A stretch of DNA of 64,000 bases from contig NZ_CP011834.1 in assembly GCF_001412575.1 (NCBI RefSeq), forward strand, positions 992,001-1,056,000. The letters are read 5' to 3'. Source of the DNA: Limnohabitans sp. 103DPR2. GTDB taxonomy: Bacteria; Pseudomonadota; Gammaproteobacteria; Burkholderiales; Burkholderiaceae_C. Shown one piece after another: positions 39,774 to 48,566 of the stretch; within the stretch, counting starts at the first letter, position 1, and every line of letters begins with the position of its first letter. The notes under the pieces are model-generated. The model had not been told where the DNA came from. It made no database searches and saw only the letters and a program-made list of their open reading frames with translations. Position numbers and translations under genes: made by a program.

Positions 39774-40757
39774 ATGAGCATCATTCTGAAAAATCCAGTC
39801 ACTGGTCCAGCAGCTTGGACGGGTCAGGATATTCAAAACGACACCAGTTGGATCGAGCAACTTCAGGCTTCAGACATTCAAGCTTTGGATGAAGCGCTTG
39901 CAACACTCAAATCTAAAGGCCGTGCCTTTCCAAATTTTGAGCGTGAAGATTTTCCCATTGGTACTGCCTTGTTGAAAAGGCTCGCCGCTTTGTCAGATGA
40001 GTTGGAAAATGGGCGAGGTTTTTCTCTTTGGCGCGGACTGCCCGTGCATCGCTACAGCGAAGATGAGCTGAAAGCGGTGTATTACGGCATTGGCTTGCAC
40101 TTAGGACTGCCCGTGTGTCAAAACCCGCGCGGTGATTTGCTGGGCGAAGTGGCTGCAGTGGGGGATCCCAAAGATGTCCGTACCCGGGTGTACCAAACCA
40201 ATTTGTATTTACCTTATCACTCCGATCCATCGGATGTGGTGGGCTTGCTGTGCGTGCGCAAAGCCAAGCAAGGCGGCATCAGTAGCCTTGTCAGCGTCGC
40301 GCGCATCTACAACGAAATATTAGAGAAACATCCTGAGTATTTGGGCATCTATTACAGAATGTTTTACTTTGAACATTTGTGTGAACCACAGCCCAGCTTG
40401 TCTCCCATCTTCAGCTATCACCTAGGTAAATTAAGTTGCCGTTATTTGCGCCAATATCTGGAGTTGGGATGCGACATCAAAGGCGTGCCCTTGTCAAAGG
40501 TGGAAATGGAAGCCCTCGATTGTTTCGACCGCATCATGCATTTACCCGAAATTCGCGTGGACATGTTGATGGAGCCTGGCGATCTGCAGTTTGCCAACAA
40601 CTATGCAGTGCTGCATTCACGCACTGAGTTTGAAGACCATGACGATGTGGCGCAGCGTCGACGAATGTTGCGCTTGTGGTTGAAGATGCCAAATGCCAGA
40701 GAGTTGGCACCAGAGTTTCCTGGCCGAAATGGATTTCCACCTCCCAACACACTCTGA
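39774..40757 (+). CDS. TauD/TfdA-like Fe(II)/2-oxoglutarate-dependent oxygenase
   Basis: A 327-residue protein of the TauD/clavaminate synthase-like superfamily. The iron-binding His-x-Asp is in YLPYHSDPSDVVGLLC (about residues 150-165). The distal His is in FANNYAVLHSRTEFED. The 2-oxoglutarate-binding Arg follows in RRRMLRLWLKMP. GRGFSLWRGLPV at about residue 75 and the EVAAVGDPKDVRTRVYQTN region are typical of this subgroup. The ATG at 39774 has TTGGGAG upstream. It ends nine bases before an M20 hydrolase gene and probably forms an operon with it, so a hydroxylation followed by amide cleavage is conceivable. Substrate unknown. Confidence 0.78.
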   Translation: MSIILKNPVTGPAAWTGQDIQNDTSWIEQLQASDIQALDEALATLKSKGRAFPNFEREDFPIGTALLKRLAALSDELENGRGFSLWRGLPVHRYSEDELKAVYYGIGLHLGLPVCQNPRGDLLGEVAAVGDPKDVRTRVYQTNLYLPYHSDPSDVVGLLCVRKAKQGGISSLVSVARIYNEILEKHPEYLGIYYRMFYFEHLCEPQPSLSPIFSYHLGKLSCRYLRQYLELGCDIKGVPLSKVEMEALDCFDRIMHLPEIRVDMLMEPGDLQFANNYAVLHSRTEFEDHDDVAQRRRMLRLWLKMPNARELAPEFPGRNGFPPPNTL

Positions 40758-40765
40758 GGATTACG

Positions 40766-41986
40766 ATGAGCGCCCCCGTTGAACCTAAAAAATTCGCCTT
40801 CTCGCAAAACATCTTGCCAGCCATCCAAGACATGGCCAAAGAAATGGTGGAGGTGCGTCACCAAATTCATGCCCACCCCGAATTGGCATTTGAAGAACAC
40901 GCCACCAGCGACATGGTGGCGGCACGTCTAAAAGAGTGGGGCTATGAAGTGCACCGAGGCTTAGCGGGCACGGGCGTGGTGGGCACCCTCAAGCGCGGTA
41001 CCGGCAAGATGCGCTTGGGCATTCGCGCCGACATGGACGCGCTTCCAATTCAAGAAACCACAGGCTTGCCCTATGCCAGTCAATTGCCCGGCAAGATGCA
41101 CGCTTGTGGCCACGATGGCCACACTGCCATTTTGTTGGCTGCCGCACGCAGCATTGCGCAAGATCCGCAGTTTGACGGCACTTTGAATTTGATTTTCCAG
41201 CCCGCCGAAGAAGGTTTGGGTGGTGGCCGTGTGATGGTGGAGCAAGGCTTGTTCAAACTGTTTCCATGCGATGCCATCTTCGCATTGCACAACATGCCGG
41301 GCATGCCTGAAGGGCAGTTTGGTTTCCGCGCGGGTGCCTTCATGCCATCGTCTGACACTGTGAACATCACAGTGCGAGGTAAAGGTGGCCATGGTTCTGC
41401 GCCGCATTTGTCAGCCGATCCTGTGGTGGCTGCAGCTCACATTGTGGTGGCCTTGCAAACGGTGGTCTCTCGCAATGTGGACCCACGTGAAATGGCCGTC
41501 ATTTCTGTGGGTGCCATTCATGGCGGTGAAGCTGCCAATGTCATTCCTCAAAATGTCACCATGCGCTTAACGGTGCGCGCTTTCAATCCAGAAATTCGCG
41601 CCATGCTCAAACAGCGCATTACCGATTTGGTTCAATCACAAGCGCAGACCATGGGCGTGCAGGCCGATGTGGATTACGACTGGCGCTACCCCTCGCTCAT
41701 CAACGACGAAGCCAGCACGGCCTTTGCCAAGCAAGTGGCCTTGGACTGGTTGGGTGACAAGGGTGTCATGCCCAACTTGGCACCCTTAACTGGCAGCGAA
41801 GACTTTTCCTTTATGCTGCAAGAGTGCCCTGGCTGTTACCTCATTGTGGGCAATGGCCAAGGTGAACATCACCACACAGGTGGTTGCATGGTGCACAACC
41901 CAGGCTATGACTTCAATGACGCGATCTTGCCGATCGCTGCCAGCTATTGGGTGAAATTGGTCAATGCTTATTTGAAAGCTGCATAG
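40766..41986 (+). CDS. M20-family amidohydrolase (hippurate/N-acyl-amino-acid hydrolase type), copy 1
   Basis: A 406-residue di-metal hydrolase of the M20D group that includes hippuricase, IAA-amino-acid hydrolase and N-acetyl-amino-acid deacetylases. The metal-ligand motifs are HACGHDGHTA (about residues 111-120), QPAEEGLGGG and LTGSEDFSFML near the C-terminus, with HNMPG in between. GKGGHGSAPHLSADP marks the dimerisation domain. ATG at 40766 after GAGGATTACG. It shares most motifs with the second M20 gene at 50440-51615, on the opposite strand. Specificity cannot be read from sequence. Confidence 0.88.
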   Translation: MSAPVEPKKFAFSQNILPAIQDMAKEMVEVRHQIHAHPELAFEEHATSDMVAARLKEWGYEVHRGLAGTGVVGTLKRGTGKMRLGIRADMDALPIQETTGLPYASQLPGKMHACGHDGHTAILLAAARSIAQDPQFDGTLNLIFQPAEEGLGGGRVMVEQGLFKLFPCDAIFALHNMPGMPEGQFGFRAGAFMPSSDTVNITVRGKGGHGSAPHLSADPVVAAAHIVVALQTVVSRNVDPREMAVISVGAIHGGEAANVIPQNVTMRLTVRAFNPEIRAMLKQRITDLVQSQAQTMGVQADVDYDWRYPSLINDEASTAFAKQVALDWLGDKGVMPNLAPLTGSEDFSFMLQECPGCYLIVGNGQGEHHHTGGCMVHNPGYDFNDAILPIAASYWVKLVNAYLKAA

Positions 41987-42043
41987 TTTGAGAGAGGCAG
42001 TGAACCGCTGTTGTATTCTGTCTTTTAAGTGTTGACGAATACC

Positions 42044-42811
42044 TCAAGGATGCCAAGTTGAAATCACCTTAGGTGTCTCTTGCGACGCCGATCCAGCCAG
42101 TGCATATGACAACTGGTTGGCCGCGTTCATCACAGTCTTCGCATGGACTTGCAGCTTGCTTTTACTCAAGCGTGCTGTCGGGCCAGAAATGCACATCGAG
42201 CCCAACAGTCGCCAGTTCAATCCAAACACTGGCGCTGCCACGCTGGAAACCTCTGGGTCTCTTTCTCCCATTGACATGTGATAACCCCGACGACGAATCG
42301 TTTCATATTCGTCCCCGCCTGTGCCAGAGAACGCCAAGATCACTTTGCCTGGGGCACCTAAGTTCAATGGCAATCGCATGCCAATGCGCACGTGGTGGCG
42401 TACCGATTGCGGTCCTTCGATGCGAGAAATGCATGAGCGAACATCGCCTTCGCGTACATAAAAAGAAGCGCTCTCTTTGGTTTCAGCGGACAACTGTCGC
42501 AATGTGGGCTCCACCACATCGTTGATGTCAAAACCGGCTTGGTAGCGTGCACCTAGCCAACCCGCGGCTGCACCTAAACGCCAAGTGCCTTCCTCCTTTT
42601 GCACCATGTAGCCCGAAAGGGCCAGCGTGCGCGCCAGTCGCAAAACGGTGGTGTTGTGTAGGCCTGTTCGTCGGCTGAGTTCTGCCAGTGAAAGGTGCTG
42701 GTCGCCAATTTCAAAGACTTCCAGAATTTGCAAAGCCCGTTTCACAGCGATGACGCCGCCGTCGTTTTGGGGTTCATCGGTGGTGGGTGCCGCGTTGGAT
42801 TTTCGTGCCAT
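42044..42811 (-). CDS. IclR-family transcriptional regulator
   Basis: A 255-residue regulator with an N-terminal winged helix-turn-helix (ALQILEVFEIGDQHLSLAELSRRTGLHNTTVLRLARTL split over about residues 25-62) and a C-terminal ligand-binding domain (SASFYVREGDVRSCISRIEGP, then RLPLNLGAPGKVILAF). The ATG at 42811 (MARKSNAAP) is chosen; the frame extends to 42982 over the divergent gene. It is divergent from the Bug-RraA-dehydrogenase operon, which it most likely controls through inverted repeats in the 92-base gap. Confidence 0.88.
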   Translation of the reverse strand: MARKSNAAPTTDEPQNDGGVIAVKRALQILEVFEIGDQHLSLAELSRRTGLHNTTVLRLARTLALSGYMVQKEEGTWRLGAAAGWLGARYQAGFDINDVVEPTLRQLSAETKESASFYVREGDVRSCISRIEGPQSVRHHVRIGMRLPLNLGAPGKVILAFSGTGGDEYETIRRRGYHMSMGERDPEVSSVAAPVFGLNWRLLGSMCISGPTARLSKSKLQVHAKTVMNAANQLSYALAGSASQETPKVISTWHP

Positions 42812-42815
42812 GAAA

Positions 42816-42858
42816 CATCTTTCACTGTGTGAAATACCATTGTATTCAATGAAAGATG
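42816..42858. promoter_or_regulatory. Probable IclR operator region
   Basis: Nested inverted repeats lie between the IclR gene and the Bug gene: TTTCAC-TGT-GTGAAA at 42820-42834, and outer arms CATCTTTCA (42816-42824) and TGAAAGATG (42850-42858). The motif TTTCA/TGAAA recurs, which fits a dimer or tetramer of an IclR protein binding its own promoter region. Confidence 0.55.
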
Positions 42859-42903
42859 AATGAACAATCCATCTCAAACAATTCTTCCCTTTTGGAGACA
42901 AAT

Positions 42904-43899
42904 ATGACTCATTCAGTGCTGGCGCGTCGCCTCTTGACGCAGGGTACATTGGCAACTCTTTTGATCGGTACCACACTGGCATTCAACGCTCTTGCGCAAA
43001 ACTGGCCCTCGAAGCCCATCCGCGTGGTTGTGCCCTTTCCGGCAGGTGGTGGCACTGATTTGATTGCACGCGAGGTAGGTAACAAAGTGGTGTCCAACAC
43101 CAAATGGACGTTCATTTACGACAACAAGCCTGGCTCAGGGGGCAATATTGGGGTGGACGCCATTGCCAAGGCCGCGCCCGATGGTTTGAATTTGGTCATT
43201 GGCCAAACGAGCAACTTGGCCATCAATCCGAGCCTCTACAGCAAGCTGCCCTATGACCCTTCAAAAGACCTGACGCCCATTGTCAATATCGGCAGTTCAC
43301 CCGTGGTCTTTGTGGTGGCAAGCAATTCGCCATACAAAACATTTGGTGAATTGTTAGCGGCAGCAAAAGCCCAACCTGATGCCATCAATTACGCAAGCTC
43401 GGGCAGCGGTACGGTGGCGCACTTGGCCACTGAGTTGATGCAGAAAGAAGCGGGCGTTCGCATGACGCACATTCCCTATAAGGGTGCCGCCCAAGGCTTG
43501 ACCGATGTGATCGGTGGCAATGTACAGGTCTACGTCTCCTCTGTACCCACCCTGATTGGTCATATCAAGAGCGGCAAGCTCAGGGCATTGGCAGTGACAT
43601 CTGCTAAACGAACAGACGACTTGCCCAATGTTCCCACAGTGGCCGAGTCTGGTTTGAAGGGTTTTGAAGCCACCACCTGGTTTGGATTGTTAGGCCCCGC
43701 CAAGTTGCCGGCAGAGGTGGTTTCAGCTGTGAATGCTGAAGTGAACAAAGCCTTGCGCGCAGAAGACTTGCGCAAAAAACTGGGCGATCAAGGCTTGGAC
43801 ATCACAGGTGGAACGCCTGAACAATTTGCCAAGCTGATGCGTGATGACCTCGTCAAATGGGGCAAGGTTGTTAAAGAGTCCGGCGCCCGCGCTGACTGA
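42904..43899 (+). CDS. Bug/TctC-family periplasmic substrate-binding protein (1)
   Basis: A 331-residue exported protein. An N-terminal signal peptide (to about residue 32, ending FNALAQ) is followed by NWPSKPIRVVVPFPAGGGTDLIAR, the standard start of the Bug fold. NKPGSGGNIG, YKGAAQGLTDVIGG and WFGLLGPAKLPAEVV are further family segments. Bug proteins bind small carboxylates and usually feed a TctAB permease, but no tctA or tctB gene lies in this window. GGAGACAAAT precedes the ATG at 42904. First gene of the IclR-controlled operon. Confidence 0.9.
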   Translation: MTHSVLARRLLTQGTLATLLIGTTLAFNALAQNWPSKPIRVVVPFPAGGGTDLIAREVGNKVVSNTKWTFIYDNKPGSGGNIGVDAIAKAAPDGLNLVIGQTSNLAINPSLYSKLPYDPSKDLTPIVNIGSSPVVFVVASNSPYKTFGELLAAAKAQPDAINYASSGSGTVAHLATELMQKEAGVRMTHIPYKGAAQGLTDVIGGNVQVYVSSVPTLIGHIKSGKLRALAVTSAKRTDDLPNVPTVAESGLKGFEATTWFGLLGPAKLPAEVVSAVNAEVNKALRAEDLRKKLGDQGLDITGGTPEQFAKLMRDDLVKWGKVVKESGARAD

Positions 43900-43922
43900 T
43901 TAATTTTTAATTTGGGATTTTT

Positions 43923-44603
43923 ATGAGCCAAGATATTGTTAAAAATTTTGAACGTGTGCCCGCCGACTTGGTGCAAAAAGCATCCGTCCATCAGGCGGCT
44001 ATTTTTGCCGATGTGGCGGGCCGACGTGGTGTGATGCACGGCCGCATCAGTGCGCTGCGTCCTCACATGAAAGTGGCGGGCCCGGCATTGACGGTGGAGG
44101 TTCGCCCTGGCGACAACCTCATGATCCATGCCGCCATTGCCATGGCCAAGCCTGGCGATGTGTTGGTGATTGATGGCAAGGCAGATCAAACTGCCGCGTT
44201 GATGGGCACCATCATGATGACAGCCTGCAAACAATTGGGCATAGCTGGTGTGATTGTGGATGCTGCTGTGCGCGACAGTCTGGAAATTGAAGAGATGGAC
44301 TTCCCCGTCTTTTCTGTGGGCACCAATCCCAATGGCCCCACCAAAAACATTGGTGGCCGCATTGGTCATCCCATTTCTTGTGGTGGCGTGTCTGTCAACC
44401 CCGGCGACTTTGTGTTGGCCGATGCCGATGGCATTGTGGTGGTTGAGCGCGAAAAGCTGCCTGGCTTGTTGCCCTTGGCTGACAAAAAAGTGGTGGACGA
44501 GGCCAAACGCATTGCGCAAATCAAGGAAGGCAACACCAGCGCTTCTTGGTTGCTGTCATCGCTGGTGGCAGCTGGCGTGTTAAAAGAAGGCGAAACGCTG
44601 TGA
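43923..44603 (+). CDS. RraA-like aldolase (4-carboxy-4-hydroxy-2-oxoadipate/HMG aldolase family)
   Basis: A 226-residue protein of the RraA/HMG-aldolase fold. These metal-dependent aldolases or decarboxylases act on branched 2-oxo acids. GRISALRPHMKVAGPALTV near the N-terminus, GDVLVIDGKADQTAALMGT and IVDAAVRDSLEIEEMDFPVF (with the Arg-Asp pair that binds substrate and metal in class II pyruvate aldolases) are present. This makes an enzymatic role likelier than RNase E inhibition. The gene lies in an operon with a hydroxyacid dehydrogenase, whose GTG start overlaps its stop. A route producing pyruvate or oxaloacetate is plausible. Confidence 0.83.
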   Translation: MSQDIVKNFERVPADLVQKASVHQAAIFADVAGRRGVMHGRISALRPHMKVAGPALTVEVRPGDNLMIHAAIAMAKPGDVLVIDGKADQTAALMGTIMMTACKQLGIAGVIVDAAVRDSLEIEEMDFPVFSVGTNPNGPTKNIGGRIGHPISCGGVSVNPGDFVLADADGIVVVEREKLPGLLPLADKKVVDEAKRIAQIKEGNTSASWLLSSLVAAGVLKEGETL

Positions 44604-45541
44604 GTACGCGCCCCGTTGTCATCGTGACAGGCGCAGATTTGGCATCGCAAGCTTTGGCGTTACTGACTGATTTTGAAATTGTGTATGCAGGCAAAACACC
44701 GCAGACGCCAGACATGGTCGCTTTGTGCCAGCGTCACAATCCTGTGGCCATCATTGTTCGTTACGGCAGTGTGGGGGCTGAAGTGATGGACGCGGCACCG
44801 GCTTTGCGAGTCATCTCAAAGCACGGCAGTGGCACCGACACCATCGACAAAGAAGCCGCAAAAGCGCGCGGCATTGAAGTCTGCGCTGCAGTGGGTGCCA
44901 ATGCCGCTGCTGTGGCTGAACAAGCCATGGCTTTGCTGCTGGCCTGTGCCAAATCGGTGGTGCACTTGAACGAGCGCATGCATGCAGGATTTTGGGACAA
45001 AGCAACGCACAAAAGTGTTGAACTGCATGGCCGCACTATCGGCCTGGTCGGTTTGGGTGCCATTGGCCAACGCTTTGCCAAAATGTGCGATGCCATGGGC
45101 ATGAAAGTTTTAGGTGTTGACCCCTTCGCCAAAAACTTGCCCGATTACATTCAAGCCGTTGACTTTGATACCCTGTGGCGAGAGTCCGATGCCATCTCAC
45201 TGCATTGCCCGCTCACGCCAGAAAACCGGCAGTTGATCAATGCCCAAACTTTGGCCGCTTGCAAGCCTGGTGTGATGCTGGTCAACACAGCGCGCGGCGG
45301 CTTGGTGGATGAACCCGCCTTGTTGGCGGCGGTTCAAAGTGGCCATGTGTTTGCCGCAGGTCTAGACAGCTTTGCTGTAGAGCCGATGACAGCACCTCAC
45401 ATTTTTCAGGGTGTGCCACAAATCTTTTTAAGCCCTCACATTGGCGGCGTTACCAGCGATGCTTACATCAACATGGGTGTAGGAGCGGCCAAGAATGTGC
45501 TCGCAGTTTTGAGTAAATATTCTCAAGCGGTTTCTGCATAA
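44600..45541 (+). CDS. D-2-hydroxyacid dehydrogenase (SerA-like)
   Basis: A 313-residue NAD(P)-dependent dehydrogenase of the D-isomer-specific family. The coenzyme motif is TIGLVGLGAIGQRFAKMC (about residues 143-160). The catalytic Arg lies in LVNTARGGLVDE, a Glu follows in the DSFAVEP region, and the catalytic His is in SPHIGGVT. Starts with GTG at 44600, in a GTGA overlap with the aldolase gene, so the two enzymes are probably made in equal amounts and may act in sequence. Substrate unknown; a 3-phosphoglycerate dehydrogenase role is unlikely in this setting. Confidence 0.88.
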   Translation: MSTRPVVIVTGADLASQALALLTDFEIVYAGKTPQTPDMVALCQRHNPVAIIVRYGSVGAEVMDAAPALRVISKHGSGTDTIDKEAAKARGIEVCAAVGANAAAVAEQAMALLLACAKSVVHLNERMHAGFWDKATHKSVELHGRTIGLVGLGAIGQRFAKMCDAMGMKVLGVDPFAKNLPDYIQAVDFDTLWRESDAISLHCPLTPENRQLINAQTLAACKPGVMLVNTARGGLVDEPALLAAVQSGHVFAAGLDSFAVEPMTAPHIFQGVPQIFLSPHIGGVTSDAYINMGVGAAKNVLAVLSKYSQAVSA

Positions 45542-45554
45542 GGTTCTAGCCATC

Positions 45555-46622
45555 ATGATGCAACGCTGGAAAAACGCACCGCCTGGCAGCCACTGGGGAG
45601 AGTTTGGCCCAGACGATCGTTTGGGACGAATGAACTTGGTCACACCAGACAAGGTGCGTCAAGGCATTGCGGAGGTCAGGGAAGGACTGACATTTTGTTT
45701 GTCCTTGCCCTTGGATGTGCCTGGTGGACGGTCCTTGAACGCGCGGCGCATGCCCCCGCGTTTGTACGGAACTTTGCGAGATGGTGTCAGCGCAGGCGTT
45801 CAGGGCTATTGCTGGTCATACGCCACAGAAGATCCCAACTTGACCGATGTCGTGTGCGACGAAGTCATGCTGATGAACACGCAATATTCAACGCAGTGGG
45901 ACAGTCTGGCCCACATGGGTAGCCGCTTTGATGCCGACGGTGATGGCGATGCTGAAGCTGTTTTCTACAACGGCTTTAGAGCAGGCGTTGAGATTCACCC
46001 CGGTTCGACCGATTCAAGCGCTGCAAACGATTGGGCACGCTATCCAGACCCAGATGCAAACGCCTTGGGTGTTGCCAATTTGGCGGCACATGGCGTTCAG
46101 GGGCGAGGTGTGTTGATTGATTTGGAAAAACACTTGGGTCGCAAAAAACTTGCTGTGGGCTATGACGCATTGATGCGCATTTTGGATGCAGACAAGGTCC
46201 AGATTGAAGCCGGTGACATGGTGTGCTTGCACACTGGTTTTGCAGACACCCTGCTGAACATGCACAAGCAACCCGACCTACAACACCTGCATGAAACGGG
46301 CAGTGGTCTGGATGGCGAAGATCCACAACTGCTGAATTGGATTACAGAGACACGTCTGGCCTGCTTGGTGGCCGACAACCCTGCCGTGGAGTTGGTTCAA
46401 TCTGTGTCACTCACCAAGCCTGCTGGTATGAAACGGCCGCGCTTGCCCTTGCACGAACATTGCCTGTTCAAAAACGGCATCCACTTGGGTGAGTTGTGGT
46501 TGCTCACGCCATTGGCACTATGGCTTCGAGCGAATCAGCGCTCTCGATTTTTACTGACTGCACCGCCCTTGCGTTTGCCGGGTGCAGCAGGATCACCCGT
46601 GACACCCATTGCGACAGTTTGA
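45555..46622 (+). CDS. Cyclase-family (PF04199) metal-dependent hydrolase
   Basis: A 355-residue protein similar to the kynurenine-formamidase/cyclase family. The N-terminus has WGEFGPDDRLGRMNLVTP and the C-terminus CLFKNGIHLGELWLL, both seen in a long subgroup of this family. Where classical members have HxGTHxDxxxH, this one has NTQYSTQWDSLAHMG, with Gln in place of two His; Asp and the later His remain. The metal site may therefore differ. It lies 13 bases after the dehydrogenase gene and should hydrolyse a cyclic or amide intermediate of the same pathway. Confidence 0.8.
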   Translation: MMQRWKNAPPGSHWGEFGPDDRLGRMNLVTPDKVRQGIAEVREGLTFCLSLPLDVPGGRSLNARRMPPRLYGTLRDGVSAGVQGYCWSYATEDPNLTDVVCDEVMLMNTQYSTQWDSLAHMGSRFDADGDGDAEAVFYNGFRAGVEIHPGSTDSSAANDWARYPDPDANALGVANLAAHGVQGRGVLIDLEKHLGRKKLAVGYDALMRILDADKVQIEAGDMVCLHTGFADTLLNMHKQPDLQHLHETGSGLDGEDPQLLNWITETRLACLVADNPAVELVQSVSLTKPAGMKRPRLPLHEHCLFKNGIHLGELWLLTPLALWLRANQRSRFLLTAPPLRLPGAAGSPVTPIATV

Positions 46623-46645
46623 ACAACTTAAAAAAGGAAGACAAC

Positions 46646-47620
46646 ATGAACCGACGATTAATGAACGCTTTGCTATGGGCAGCAGGTGTGACTTTCACAC
46701 TGAGCACACCCGTAGCCATGGCCGCTTGGCCTGATGGTAAGCCTGTCAGCATTGTGGTGCCCTATGCGCCTGGCGGAACTGCCGATGCGTTGGCACGGCT
46801 GATTGCGCAGCACTTGGGCACCAAGCTGTCCACCGCCGTCGTGGTGGTGAACAAAGCTGGTGCAAGCGGCGTCATTGGAGAGCAAGCTGTGGCGCAAGCC
46901 TCACCCGATGGCTTCACGGTTTTGTACGACGCAACACCGTTGTCGATCAATCCACATTTGCAAAAAATGCCATTCGATGCAGAAAAAGATTTGATTCCTG
47001 TCACGCAAGTGGGTGTGACGCCCATGTTGCTGACGGTGCCTAAAACCTCCACATTTGCCACAGCACAAGACTTCCTGAAGGCGGCCAAGCAATCGCCTGG
47101 CAAATTGACTTTTGGTTCCGGTGGGCAAGGCACGGTGCAGTACATGGCACCTGAGTTGATGAACCAGGCTGCAGGCGTCAACATGCTGCACATCCCTTAC
47201 AAGAGTGGTGGCCTTGCGGTGACCGCGGTGATTGCCGCTGAAGTGGACATGGGCTTTTTCAATTTGCCTGCCATCAGTGGTCATGTCAAAAGTGGCACGG
47301 TCAGGGCGCTGGCCATTACTTCTGCACAACGTAACCCTGCTTTCCCAGACGTGCCGACAGTTACCGAAGTGATTGGCAAGCCCTATGAGTCTTATGAGTG
47401 GAACGGTATTTTCTTGCCCAAAGGCACCTCTCCTGAAATTGTGAATCGTCTGCAGGTCGCGGTGAAAGAGGTGTTGGCAATTCCCGAAGTCAAAGCCAAG
47501 TTCGAGAGCCTGGGTTCGCGCATTGTGGCTTCTACACCTGATGAGTTTCGAAAGTACTTGGCAGGCGAGACCCAGCGATGGGCTGCCACAGTGAAGGCTG
47601 CGGGCATTAAAAAAGAGTGA
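46646..47620 (+). CDS. Bug/TctC-family periplasmic substrate-binding protein (2)
   Basis: A 324-residue exported protein. Signal peptide to about residue 27 (VAMAAWPDGKP is the junction), then PVSIVVPYAPGGTADALARL, NKAGASGVIGEQAVAQASPDG and IPYKSGGLAVTAVIA. AAAAGGAAGACAAC precedes the ATG at 46646. A second Bug protein in the same operon, clearly different in sequence from the first, suggests two related ligands or a sensing role. No permease subunits are nearby. Confidence 0.9.
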   Translation: MNRRLMNALLWAAGVTFTLSTPVAMAAWPDGKPVSIVVPYAPGGTADALARLIAQHLGTKLSTAVVVVNKAGASGVIGEQAVAQASPDGFTVLYDATPLSINPHLQKMPFDAEKDLIPVTQVGVTPMLLTVPKTSTFATAQDFLKAAKQSPGKLTFGSGGQGTVQYMAPELMNQAAGVNMLHIPYKSGGLAVTAVIAAEVDMGFFNLPAISGHVKSGTVRALAITSAQRNPAFPDVPTVTEVIGKPYESYEWNGIFLPKGTSPEIVNRLQVAVKEVLAIPEVKAKFESLGSRIVASTPDEFRKYLAGETQRWAATVKAAGIKKE

Positions 47621-47641
47621 CAATGCACTTTAGGTTGCCAC

Positions 47642-48562
47642 ATGCTCATACTTCAAAATCCACTCATTCGACCTCTTGAAATATTTAGCGCCATGCCTGA
47701 GAAATTCAGGCAGACTGGCGTGCGCAGTGAATGGGCCGATGTGAATCAGGGCGGGCGATTGGCGGATTCATTTTTGGAGGGCCCGGTATTTGACACGCAT
47801 GGCAACCTCTACGTCACCGACATACCTTTTGGCCGTGTGTTTCGAATTGATCCAAAAGGAGAGTGGGACTTGGTGGCGCAATGGGATGGTGAGCCCAATG
47901 GCATGAAGTTTCTAAGCGAGACCGAGTTGCTGGTCACCGATTACAAAAACGGTTTGATGCGCCTGAACATTCAAACGGGGCGTGTCAAATCTTTCCTTGA
48001 GCGCCGCAATAGCGAAAGCTTCAAAGGTGTGAATGATTTGGTGCTGGACGCCCGGGGCAATGTGTATTTCACAGACCAAGGGCAAACCGGCATGCACGAC
48101 CCCTCTGGGCGGGTGTACAGACTGTCGCCCGATGGCAAGTTAGACCTGTTGCTGAACAATGTGCCCAGCCCCAATGGCATCGTGTTGTCACCCGATGAGC
48201 GGTTTTTGTTTGTCGCTGCAACGCGCGGAAATTCTGTGTGGCGCATGCCTTTGTTGAGCGATGGCAGTGTGTCTAAAGTAGGGCAGTTTTTCACTTCCTA
48301 TGGACCGAGTGGTCCTGACGGTTTGGCCATGGATGAAAGTGGTCGACTGCTGGTGGCCAATCCAGGATTGGCTTATGTGTGGGTGCTGTCACATTGGGCG
48401 GAACCCGAAGAAATTCTGACGGGACCCAAAGGCGCGTCGCTCACCAACATGGCATTTGGTGGCAAAGACCGCAAAACTTTGTATTGCACAGACTCTACGA
48501 ATGGCAACATTTTGAGGGCTGACATGTCCGTGGCGGGTTGTCCCTTGCATCGCGCAAAATAG
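47642..48562 (+). CDS. SMP-30/gluconolactonase-family protein
   Basis: A 306-residue six-bladed beta-propeller hydrolase. The metal-binding family segments are SFLEGPVFDTHGNLYVTDI (about residues 43-61, with the Glu ligand), GVNDLVLDARGNVYFTDQG and PNGIVLSPDERFLFVAA. The Asp in GPDGLAMDESGRLLVAN completes the site. Such enzymes open sugar-acid or other lactones. The start is taken at 47642; ATG at 47693 (MPEKF) is an alternative. It closes the run of catabolic enzymes and points to a lactone in the pathway. Confidence 0.85.
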   Translation: MLILQNPLIRPLEIFSAMPEKFRQTGVRSEWADVNQGGRLADSFLEGPVFDTHGNLYVTDIPFGRVFRIDPKGEWDLVAQWDGEPNGMKFLSETELLVTDYKNGLMRLNIQTGRVKSFLERRNSESFKGVNDLVLDARGNVYFTDQGQTGMHDPSGRVYRLSPDGKLDLLLNNVPSPNGIVLSPDERFLFVAATRGNSVWRMPLLSDGSVSKVGQFFTSYGPSGPDGLAMDESGRLLVANPGLAYVWVLSHWAEPEEILTGPKGASLTNMAFGGKDRKTLYCTDSTNGNILRADMSVAGCPLHRAK

Positions 48563-48566
48563 AGGC

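Noticed and set aside
43923..44603. RraA, regulator of ribonuclease E
   Set aside because: The Arg-Asp pair and the operon with a hydroxyacid dehydrogenase, lactonase and Bug proteins favour the aldolase branch of this fold.
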